Assembly (NCBI GenBank): GCA_030666035.1
Contig: DAOUYQ010000009.1
Location: 1 to 11,891, forward strand
DNA length: 11,891 nt
From: Microcaldota archaeon
Lineage (GTDB): Archaea; Micrarchaeota; Micrarchaeia; Anstonellales; Bilamarchaeaceae
Direction of reading: 5' to 3'
Each line of letters starts with the position of its first letter. Position 1 is the first letter of the stretch. The notes below the pieces were generated by a model. The model did not search any database, was not told the origin of the DNA, and saw nothing but the letters and a program-made list of their open reading frames with translations. Position numbers and translations under genes: made by a program. Shown in pieces: positions 1 to 7,600 of the stretch.

Positions 1-133
1 CTTTGCCTATAAGATCCTTCTGCATGGGAATTCTCTGGGGAGTTGCATGCATGGGATCTCCTTTTACATCTACAATTTGTCCGCTTGTTGCTCGTTTATC
101 CACTACTTCTTTATATGGGCCTTTTCCATTCAT
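1..133 (-). CDS. Partial unrecognised protein, N-terminal 44 residues
   Basis: An open frame starts at ATG 133-131 and runs off the left edge without a stop. It begins MNGKGPYKEVVDKRATSG, and the visible part is polar and charged with no signal peptide or membrane segment. The start is supported by GGTGAGG at 142-136 on the same strand, a strong ribosome-binding site close to the ATG. The frame starts 45 nt after the stop of the 1156-aa gene on the same strand, so the two are probably one transcription unit and may act together. I do not recognise the family from 44 residues. A 12-codon frame (168-131) that overlaps this start is not treated as a gene. Confidence 0.62.
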   Translation of the reverse strand, partial: MNGKGPYKEVVDKRATSGQIVDVKGDPMHATPQRIPMQKDLIGK

Positions 134-135
134 AA

Positions 136-142
136 CCTCACC
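136..142 (-). promoter_or_regulatory. Shine-Dalgarno site of the partial gene at the left edge
   Basis: The minus-strand sequence GGTGAGG is followed by TT and then ATG. It matches the anti-SD of archaeal 16S rRNA well and is the main reason for calling a real start at 133. Confidence 0.6.
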
Positions 143-178
143 ATCGACAGTATTATTGCCTCATTCATGCTTTATAAA

Positions 179-3100
179 TTATTCTGATTCCGAAACTGCA
201 AACCCTCCACGCCTGGCCGCCCAGTCTGCCCGTTTTGCAGTCGCGATTATCTGCTTAAGTGGTGGAGAATTCTCCTCCAGGCTCTGGAATGTGAGGACCA
301 GGCCCCACATAAGCACTTTTCCTTCCATGTCATTCTTCTTAAATGCATCAAAAACTGCAAAGGAAACATCATTTGCCCAGTCAATGCTTCGCCCCAGGGA
401 AGAGGCACAATAATATGATGCAGCCGCATAATCCAGGAAAGCAAAGCGCTCATTGGGAGCTATGCCCAATGCCATGGAATTATATGCCTCTGCAAATGAA
501 TCCGCCCCCTCTTTTAGCGCAATGGAGCCAAGCAATGCCATTGTTCCAATAGGAGTATCCAGCTCTAATTTGATTCCCGTTCTTGCAGAGAGCACATCCA
601 TCTTGGAGAGCAGGTTTGTGAGGTTTATATCCGTTACTTTTTTCCCATTCATCATTAGGGCAAGAGCGCCTGATAGCAAAATTTTCTTTCTTTGCTCAAG
701 GTCCCCCCCCATCTCAAGCTGGATAGCAAGCGGGTGGGTACCCTCATCAACAGCATTAGAAATCTCATTGATTATGCCCATTGCTTCAACAAGCTTTAGC
801 ATCTCTAATTGTGGGGTCCCAAAATCTGGGCGTGCTGCTGCAAGCAGGTAATTAATGAACTGGGATTCCTGTTTATTTATGAGGTAATCAAGTTCGGCTG
901 CCCTCTTCTCGTTTTTAGCATTGTGGAACTCATGGTACCCGACTATTCCAACTAGAACTCCCCCCTGGGCACCCCTGGCTGCTAATCTCGCTGCACGGGA
1001 ACCCGCAGCCCTTTTCATATTTTTTCCTACCCTTCTCCATGCTGCTTTCCCTGCAGATTTACCCTTTGCAAGGAAGCTTTTTGCAGACCTCCAGCTGCTA
1101 TTAATTTCCGTAGAAATGCCGCGGGCAGCTGCTCTGCTCTCCAGGTTAAGAGTTGCCTGGACATATCCTGCAGTGGCTTTGCCTTTACTTGCAAAAGCAA
1201 GCTCAAGTATCCTGGAATTTGTCTGTGCTTTGAAAGTATTTGCTCCTGCCTTTTGTGCAAGGCGCGAAACACGCTCATAGAGCCCGGTGGACGCTAAAAA
1301 ATTAACTGTTTTTGCCTGCGCTGCAGGTACACTTACACGGAAAAAACGCAATGCGGGTTGTGCGCCTGCTTTTGCAAGACGCAGTGCAGGCTTTGCACCT
1401 GCTTTTGCAAGGGAACCACCTACACCAAAAAGGGCAAAATCAAAACCAACCATCCCCCTCGTCATATCTGCAAAACCCCTATTCAGGTACCTGAATGCGA
1501 CCCCATAGTGCCCCCCATCTATTGCAGTGGAAATATTATTCCAGTTTCCAAAACCTCCAAATGCAGCATTCATCCCAATCCAGGTTGGGGTATAGCCCAC
1601 TTTGAGTGCACGTGTAGTGATCCCTTCTACTTTTCGCAATCCTTTTAATGCAACTTTGGCAACCCCGGAAGAATTTGCAATAACCATGCTGGACTTGAGG
1701 GGAGTGCTAAGGCGAACTGCCCGGAATAGACCTCCGGCAACACGCACGAATGCAACAGTGCCAATTGCAAGATATGCAACATCTGCAGGAATCTCCCAAT
1801 AATTTCCCCTCTTTAAATCATTGTACAATAGAACTCCGCTAGTGGCAGCCACTCCCCCCCCTGCTATTACTTTAACCGGGGTGCTTAGTGCAGCTACTGG
1901 GGCACCGCCTATTAGCCCAAATGCCATATATGTTACTCCAAGCCGCATATCCTCAAGCGCCTGATTAAGGTCTCCTACTCCGGCACAATAGCGGTGCATT
2001 GCCTCCGCAGTTACAAAAGTGCCTGCAAGTGCAACAATGCGTGATCCTACCAACGCCCCTGCTTTTGCTCCTGCCCATGCGCCTGCAGGGCTCCTGGTTG
2101 CAGCTCCTCCGGCAATTCCGCCAACTGCCAAGCCGGCCCCAATTATCTCCAGGCTGTGGTTGAGGGCATAGAGCTTTATGTATGCGGAAGTGCGGACATT
2201 CCAAGGATTGTCCTTATCAGATGCCTTCTTCTCAAGGTAGCGCTCACTTAGAATCATTTCAGCATCCAAAAGGACCTTTGTGAGACCGTTGGAAATAGAT
2301 TTTAACTCAGCTGGCAATCTTGCTTTTGAGAGTTTGGAGGAAAGAGCATTCAGTTTAGCTTCGTAAGCCTCCTTTTCTGAAGGAGTAAGTTCATCAATGG
2401 CATTCAGGAAGGATTTTACATAGATGATGTGTTCCTCGGCACGTTTTGCAAGATTTTTTATCTCTGCTCTTGATTTCCGGGTAAGCTGGCTTGTTGGAAT
2501 GTATAATTTAGTTAGGGGCCGCATTATGCTTGTGGGGGATGAATATCCCCTTGCAGCCGCTTTCATCAAGTTAATCCTGGTTTTCATGTCTGCCTTCCAT
2601 GCAATGCATTCCAACTGGGCCACAAGAGATAGTGCATGCTCTACATCATTTTTCTGCCAGCCAGCAAGGCCACTATAGCCTTCTTCTTTGATGCGCTTGA
2701 GCCCTTTTCTCGAGAAGCCTTTTACCCTTCCCAAAGTAGCTTTGAGCTCTCCTGCAATCTGCTTGTAGATAACAATTTCAATATTGGAATAAATGCCCAA
2801 GCTTATTCCCTCTTCTATAGAATCTATTGCCCTGATTCCTGTAAATGCATCCAGCACTGCTTCCCTTTGCAGATTTGCTGCTGCAATTTGCAATTTAGCG
2901 AGTTTTTTTTGCATTGGGGTTGTATCAGTAATATCTGCCTGCGAAATATTTTCTCCTTTGGCCAGGATCTGGATGCGGCTGCCCATCTCAGTTGCAATCT
3001 CTCCATAAGTATTGGAAATCTGCCGGGTTAACTGTGCAAATTCCCCCTTTCCCTTAAAGTTGGCACGCACTGCCAATTCCAGCTGCCCGGACTGCTGCTC

Positions 3101-3649
3101 CAGGGAATACTTGAGCCCTTCCCAGCATCCGGATGCAATAAGAATGTGCTCCTCGTTTCCGGAAGAAATTATTTTTTTAAGTTGAGTTGCAAGTTTGGAG
3201 CGCACTTTCCCCATCTCCGGAGGAAGATAATATGTATTGGTAATTATTGCAATGCCCTTGCTCTCCAGAATCTGGATATCTATAAATGACTGGTCTTCCG
3301 GGGCAGCATCTATCTTTCTGCGCATTTCATGCTCAAGGTCATCACGAAGACGAGTGCCCTTTGGAGGAAGTGGAATAACATCTGTGCCTTTCTTAAAATC
3401 AAGAAATTCCTTGCTCACTAGTGGAGGCTTCCGATTCAGGGTAAGGTAGGTGTCATCCGTATCATCCGCCTGGACTCTTCCTTCAAGCAATGCAATCGCA
3501 GTTTCCAGTCCAGCTTTGGCCAGAGCCATTACGTTTTTATCTATTGGAGGCTTGTTTGTTTGGGAAAAGACAATTTCGCCTAAACCGGGCCCTTTTTTCT
3601 TTTTTGAAGCAGCTTTTGCCTTAGGAACAGGCGCTGTCACATTAGCCAT
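179..3649 (-). CDS. Large unrecognised protein (1156 aa) with glycine-zipper hydrophobic segments
   Basis: I do not recognise this protein. The frame runs from ATG 3649 to TAA 181-179. Residues 1-20 are Ala/Lys-rich with a KKKK run and no signal peptide. Residues about 40-495 look mixed and mainly helical. A Gly/Ala-rich block at 502-550 (small-residue spacing as in GLAVGGIAGGAA and GAWAGAKAGALVG) is followed by hydrophobic stretches near 571-590, 592-609 and 622-643. These could be several membrane helices or helical hairpins of glycine-zipper type. Residues 747-768 are two copies of an 11-residue unit (LAKAGAKPALR / LAKAGAQPALR). Residues about 830-895 are strongly basic and precede a short hydrophobic patch, GVLVGIVG, at 897-904. 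Residues 905-1156 look like a soluble helical domain. Such composition occurs in pore-forming or membrane-inserting proteins, but a structural or scaffold role is equally possible. A TATA-like box about 27 nt before the ATG suggests a very short leader. The gene is divergent from the DUF4870-like gene. Confidence 0.85.
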   Translation of the reverse strand: MANVTAPVPKAKAASKKKKGPGLGEIVFSQTNKPPIDKNVMALAKAGLETAIALLEGRVQADDTDDTYLTLNRKPPLVSKEFLDFKKGTDVIPLPPKGTRLRDDLEHEMRRKIDAAPEDQSFIDIQILESKGIAIITNTYYLPPEMGKVRSKLATQLKKIISSGNEEHILIASGCWEGLKYSLEQQSGQLELAVRANFKGKGEFAQLTRQISNTYGEIATEMGSRIQILAKGENISQADITDTTPMQKKLAKLQIAAANLQREAVLDAFTGIRAIDSIEEGISLGIYSNIEIVIYKQIAGELKATLGRVKGFSRKGLKRIKEEGYSGLAGWQKNDVEHALSLVAQLECIAWKADMKTRINLMKAAARGYSSPTSIMRPLTKLYIPTSQLTRKSRAEIKNLAKRAEEHIIYVKSFLNAIDELTPSEKEAYEAKLNALSSKLSKARLPAELKSISNGLTKVLLDAEMILSERYLEKKASDKDNPWNVRTSAYIKLYALNHSLEIIGAGLAVGGIAGGAATRSPAGAWAGAKAGALVGSRIVALAGTFVTAEAMHRYCAGVGDLNQALEDMRLGVTYMAFGLIGGAPVAALSTPVKVIAGGGVAATSGVLLYNDLKRGNYWEIPADVAYLAIGTVAFVRVAGGLFRAVRLSTPLKSSMVIANSSGVAKVALKGLRKVEGITTRALKVGYTPTWIGMNAAFGGFGNWNNISTAIDGGHYGVAFRYLNRGFADMTRGMVGFDFALFGVGGSLAKAGAKPALRLAKAGAQPALRFFRVSVPAAQAKTVNFLASTGLYERVSRLAQKAGANTFKAQTNSRILELAFASKGKATAGYVQATLNLESRAAARGISTEINSSWRSAKSFLAKGKSAGKAAWRRVGKNMKRAAGSRAARLAARGAQGGVLVGIVGYHEFHNAKNEKRAAELDYLINKQESQFINYLLAAARPDFGTPQLEMLKLVEAMGIINEISNAVDEGTHPLAIQLEMGGDLEQRKKILLSGALALMMNGKKVTDINLTNLLSKMDVLSARTGIKLELDTPIGTMALLGSIALKEGADSFAEAYNSMALGIAPNERFAFLDYAAASYYCASSLGRSIDWANDVSFAVFDAFKKNDMEGKVLMWGLVLTFQSLEENSPPLKQIIATAKRADWAARRGGFAVSESE
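1346..1411 (-). repeat. Tandem 33-nt in-frame duplication
   Basis: Units 1379-1411 and 1346-1378 are adjacent. They encode LAKAGAKPALR and LAKAGAQPALR (residues 747-757 and 758-768 of the 1156-aa protein). Both length and frame are preserved, with silent changes plus one K-to-Q change, which indicates an older duplication that still encodes an amphipathic Ala/Lys helix. Related AKAGA-like words recur nearby in the protein. Confidence 0.8.
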
Positions 3650-3670
3650 ATTAAAATAGCTCCGAGAGGG

Positions 3671-3682
3671 AATAAAAAGGTT
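3671..3682 (-). promoter_or_regulatory. Candidate TATA box for the 1156-aa gene
   Basis: The minus strand reads CCTTTTTATTCC, centred about 27 nt before the ATG at 3649. With archaeal spacing, transcription would begin within a few nt of the start codon, giving a leaderless or nearly leaderless mRNA. A weak GGAG lies about 11 nt before the ATG, further than is usual. Confidence 0.45.
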
Positions 3683-3725
3683 TCCGTATGTGCCGCCGGA
3701 AAGGGTATTTCCCGAATTTGGAAAA

Positions 3726-3736
3726 CCTTTAAAAAC
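3726..3736 (+). promoter_or_regulatory. Candidate TATA box for the DUF4870-like gene
   Basis: The plus strand reads CCTTTAAAAAC about 42 nt before the ATG at 3773. This predicts a start near 3757 and a short leader holding the GGTGA ribosome-binding site at 3764-3768, 4 nt before the ATG. Confidence 0.5.
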
Positions 3737-3772
3737 ATCCCAGACTATTTAGGTTCAGTTAATGGTGAACTT

Positions 3773-4240
3773 ATGGCAGCAAAGAAAGAAAAGCCGGCAG
3801 CTATCATCGAAGAAACTGAAGAAGTAAGCATAGTTGCCGCTGAAAGGCCCGTGGTTGAAAAAAAACCAACAGAGAAACACGTTGAGAAAAAGGGTGGGAA
3901 AGAAAAGGATAGCAATCTTCTGGCCGCTATTGGGTACCCTATTGGGATAATTGCAATTATCATGTACCTGACCCGGAAAGATGACAAATTCCTGAGGTTC
4001 CACTCCTTGCAGGCGATTCTCTTCTGGGTTGCGTGGGTAGTTATCTGGATAGGATTTAGCATAATCTCGATTATCCTAACCATGGCAACTGGAGGAATGT
4101 TCGGAATCTGCAGCGGACTACTCAGCCTTGTATTGATACTGGTAATGTTCGTTGGATGCCTCTACCCAGCCTGGAAGGCATATGAAGGAGAAGAATATGA
4201 ACTTCCAGTAATTGGTGAAATGGCCAAAAAGCACATGTAA
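3773..4240 (+). CDS. DUF4870/Tic20-like small membrane protein (155 aa)
   Basis: The first ~48 residues form a charged Lys/Glu-rich tail, probably cytoplasmic. Three hydrophobic helices follow: about 49-67 (AAIGYPIGIIAIIMYLT), 80-103 and 108-132. The features of the DUF4870/Tic20-like family are present: a charged turn and RFHSLQAI-type motif between helices 1 and 2, and a C-terminal YEGEEYELPVIGEMA-type motif after helix 3. The family is widespread in archaea and bacteria and its role is unknown. Length fits the family apart from the long N-terminal tail. The start is set by GGTGA 4 nt upstream and a TATA-like box. The gene stands alone, divergent from the 1156-aa gene and convergent with the polymerase cluster. 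Confidence 0.85.
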   Translation: MAAKKEKPAAIIEETEEVSIVAAERPVVEKKPTEKHVEKKGGKEKDSNLLAAIGYPIGIIAIIMYLTRKDDKFLRFHSLQAILFWVAWVVIWIGFSIISIILTMATGGMFGICSGLLSLVLILVMFVGCLYPAWKAYEGEEYELPVIGEMAKKHM

Positions 4241-4275
4241 TTGTGCTAATTTTTCCTTTTTTATTTTTCTTTTAT
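4230..4275 (+). terminator. Hairpin plus T-tract terminator of the DUF4870-like gene
   Basis: AGCACA (4230-4235) pairs perfectly with TGTGCT (4242-4247) around the stop codon at 4238-4240. A long T-rich tract (4250-4275) with several T4-T6 runs follows. T-runs alone can terminate archaeal transcription; the hairpin may assist. Confidence 0.6.
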
Positions 4276-4277
4276 AT
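4268..4277 (+). promoter_or_regulatory. Possible TATA box for a non-coding transcript
   Basis: CTTTTATATC on the plus strand resembles an archaeal TATA box. If used, transcription would start near 4300 and cross the structured gene-free stretch that follows. It lies at the end of the terminator T-tract, so it may be fortuitous. Confidence 0.25.
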
Positions 4278-4299
4278 CCTATTGCAAGTCCCTTCTTTC

Positions 4300-4606
4300 C
4301 CAGTAAAACAAAGAACCTAGAGTAACAGAGCTTTTTGTCAATCTTAAGCTTTGCTCAGGAGCCACACTGTGAAGCAAGTGCTTATGCAAGGTTTCGCCCG
4401 CTTTGGTTCACATTACAAGAAGAAACCGTGAGCTTTCCCAGAGTGTTGCGTAACGTAAAATCCCGCAGGCCATAAAGCCCGACAACCGGAGGGTTTTATG
4501 AGCAGAATACCTTGTAGAGTATCAGCAGAAAACACAAAGACCCAAGCAGGAAGACGGTGTTTTTTGGAACCGCTTTTTGCGTAGCGTAAAACTGCATAAA
4601 AAGCGA
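4300..4606 (+). other. Gene-free, hairpin-rich intergenic stretch (element A)
   Basis: No supported gene lies here, between two convergent genes. It holds several inverted repeats. 4346-4355 pairs with 4373-4383 (10 bp, one bulge, one G-T). GTTCAC pairs with GTGAGC near 4405-4434 (6 bp). CATAAAGCCC at 4472-4481 pairs with GGGTTTTATG at 4492-4501 (10 bp, one G-T). CGCTTTTT at 4571-4578 pairs with AAAAAGCG at 4598-4605 (8 bp). It shares the words gcagaaaacacaaa, acggtgttttttg, agcgtaaaac and cacactgtga with the stretch at 11460-11765. It could be a structured RNA gene, the remnant of a small mobile element, or a repeat family. Strand and limits are guesses. Confidence 0.35.
4571..4605 (-). terminator. 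Possible terminator after polC
   Basis: Just after the polC stop (TAA 4609-4607), the minus strand reads CGCTTTTT, a 19-nt loop, then AAAAAGCG: an 8-bp hairpin whose 5' arm contains a T5 run. A T-run directly after a stop fits simple archaeal termination. No longer T-tract follows, so this is tentative. Confidence 0.3.
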
Positions 4607-7600
4607 TTACATGAAATCAGAAAGCCCAGTCTGCTTGATTTTCTCATCCTCAAATATGCTCCCAATTTCCTTCTCAAGCAATTCCAGCCTCTGGCCCAAA
4701 TAATTGGGCAGGGAATATTCCTCAACCATATGCTTGGAGATTTCCAGGTATTTGAGTATTCCTCCCTTGTGGATAGTGAGGGTAAGCTTGCCGCCACACT
4801 TGGTGCATTTTCCCGCAAGGGGGGTTCTCCGGTAAATTGTATTGCAGTCCACACAGCGGAAGTTCTGCCGTGAATAAGAGCGGAGGTTCCCGTACAAATC
4901 CGGGATAAAGTGGCTCAGGATAAGGCGCTCTGCAGTATCCTGCACATCCACGGGCCTGAGTATTTGGTGGAGCTTAAACTCGGCTTCTATCTTCTCAGGT
5001 ATTGAGCCAAGGGTCACATAGCGGGTGCGCATTGGTCCATCATTCAGGCTTGCGGTATCATACATGAATTTCATATCCCCATATTGCTCATCCTTTCCAA
5101 GAAGGTCCTGCACAGTAGTTAGCTTTATCTCTCCAGGGAAAACATTGCGCTCGCAGGCACGGTAGAATTCAAGCGGGTATTTGTCCACCACTTCCATGCA
5201 GTGCACCTCATCATCCACTTCGCTTGGATTAATTTGGGGCGTGAGTGTAAGGGGTGCGTCCATTGTTCCGCCTCTCCGGTCAGAGAGGTAGGCACGTGAG
5301 AAATTTATGAGGCAGTCCAGAAGTAATATTATTGCATCTTCATCGCCATCACATTGAAATGAAACTAAGCCAGAGGAAACAACAGTATGGTGGGGAGAAA
5401 CAGTGAGGGAATACGTATGGTTCTCATCTGATTTAACTATCTCCTTTCTTGTTACTTTGTCCACAAAGACTTCCCCATCGATTTTTCTTCTTGGGGTTCT
5501 TGCTTTTGATTTCCATTTCTTTAGCTCTGTTTCAGCTTTCTTTCCTTTCTTAGAAACAAAGCCTATGCTTTGTATAAATTCTGCCGCAGCTTCCCCATAA
5601 CTCCTTAATTTGAATGAGTGCAACGGGACTGGGTGGCCATAGAAATCAGCCACAATGCCAGTTTTGATCTCCCTGTGGGACTCGCTCCATGAATGGATTA
5701 ACCCTAAACGGCTAAACAAGAAAGAAATGCCCAAAAGCAGTTCCTTGCTTACAGATGTGCAATTAACTTCAAGGGTGGAGCCCAGCGAAGACGATCCATC
5801 TCCCGTGAAATATCCCTGCAGAAAAGGTTTAAGCTTCCGTTTTGGAAGAGAAAGGATGAAAGGCGGGACGCGCTTATCATGCGCTCCTTTGCCCAGGCCC
5901 AGCTTCTCGAAAAATGAATGGACCAGCCTGGAGCAGATATTAATGGAGTTTGGGGATACATTGGGCTTTATCCTAAACACGCGTATTATTTTCGCAGTAA
6001 CTTCCCTACGCAGCTCGGGGTCTTCTACTGCAAAGGAAACTTGGTAATGGGACCCTTTCTTCTTCCTGGTATGTCCTTCAGCCAGATATAACCCTAAGAG
6101 GAAAAGCAGGTCCTCATCCACCCTTACAATCCGGTTTATTGATACGGAATCCCCCTTTGCAGATATCTTCCAGGAGGAATTATCCTTTCCAAGCAGCTTT
6201 AGGGCGGAGAGTGGATATGAATTGCGGTATTTATAGTTTGTAAATGTCTTGTAATTAATGCCACACTTCCTGGATGCTTCCTTGAGCGAAATTCCTTGGA
6301 GCGGGCTTTTGTCCGGCTTGGCAAAAACATCTTCGCTAAAATCTGCAAGGTCAAATGATTTAAGGTCTTTTTCCGGGATTGAAAATCTCGCAGGAACATA
6401 TAAGTTCTCTGTATCCATGGCCATTTTCTTCTTTCCGCAGTTTGGAAACGGATGCTCCTTAGTTACGCGTATTTTCCTTCCGCTCTTGGTTGCCAGCTCT
6501 AACATGTGATCCTGCGCAATGTGCTTGGAGACGTGGGTAACCTCAGCAACCTCAAACTTTTTCGAGAGTGGGTTGAATGCCAGCGTCTTAAGCTCAGTTA
6601 CAGGTGAATATTTCGTGCCAAAGGAATCCTTTTTCGGTGTTTTGCCAAGGTTGCCTTCAACAAAATCCTTCAGGTTCAGTATCCTCCATTGATTGTTTTC
6701 AAGTATTGGAATTGTGGTATCTCCTGAAAAGCAGTTCCTTCTCTTAGCTGTATGGAAATAGGGATGCGCATAACCTACATATGCATCAGTATATCCAATT
6801 ATTCTTCCCAGGACTCCCCCTGAAGTATGCGGGGAAAGCCCAACAATAAGATGCCCGAACAAATCCTCCCTGGATTTCAATTCATAGAAAGGGGGCATTC
6901 CATATACATTAACCAGAATATCATCTACAAAATCAGCCACGCGGCTCATGTAATCCATTCCACTGGATGCAATTACAATGTCCTGGCACTGGAGCGCCAC
7001 AATCTGGTCTGCAGTTTTTATGGGCTTCCCTTCATGGTCCAGGGTGTATCCAAGCTTGGTTATGCCTTCAGGGGTCTGGCCAATTTCCGAGATGCGGAAA
7101 TGGGTAAGCGGGGCATCCGTTGCATCAAACCTGCAAGTTCCGTCCCTGAAAACATAAACATCGTGCTTGGCGCGGAAGAACCCTTTCTCCAGCCGCTCTG
7201 GAATTTTCTTTACATTTATCATGCCCTTTACGCCCTTGACTTCCGGGGGGGCAAATCCAAGCTCGGCCTTTACAGAATCATACAATTCCACAAGCGGGAT
7301 AGGCCTGCGGTCATAAAAGAGTGTGGGCATATCGCAGTGCTCTTTTTCAGTAGTAACTTCATTGCATTTCTGGCAGATTCGCTCTGCCTTGGCAATTTCC
7401 CCACAGGCATGGCAGCGGGGGTAAAATGTGGATGCGCCGCATCCGGTGCACCGGTATCTGGCAATCTCCGCATTAATCGAGCGCTCTTTATCCCTGGCTT
7501 TTAAGCTCTTGTAGCGCTTGGTGATGCTCCGGTCCCTGGGGCTTGCAGTTGGAAAGAGCACGTGCGGCTTTCCTTCCATCATCCTCTCTTTTGCCTTTTC

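Noticed and set aside
131..168. 12-codon frame MNEAIILSMVRL overlapping the start of the left-edge gene by ATGA
   Set aside because: Very short, with no ribosome-binding site seen. The overlap is probably chance.
3..413. Plus-strand open frame of 136 codons
   Set aside because: It lies antisense to the 1156-aa gene and to the left-edge gene, with no start signals and composition of a shadow frame.
4300..4606. Known stable RNA such as RNase P RNA, SRP RNA or 5S rRNA
   Set aside because: I could not find the conserved cores of any of these RNAs. The stretch is structured but unassigned.
6827..7504. Plus-strand open frame of 225 codons
   Set aside because: Entirely antisense to conserved DP2 sequence including its zinc-binding region. 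No promoter or ribosome-binding site.
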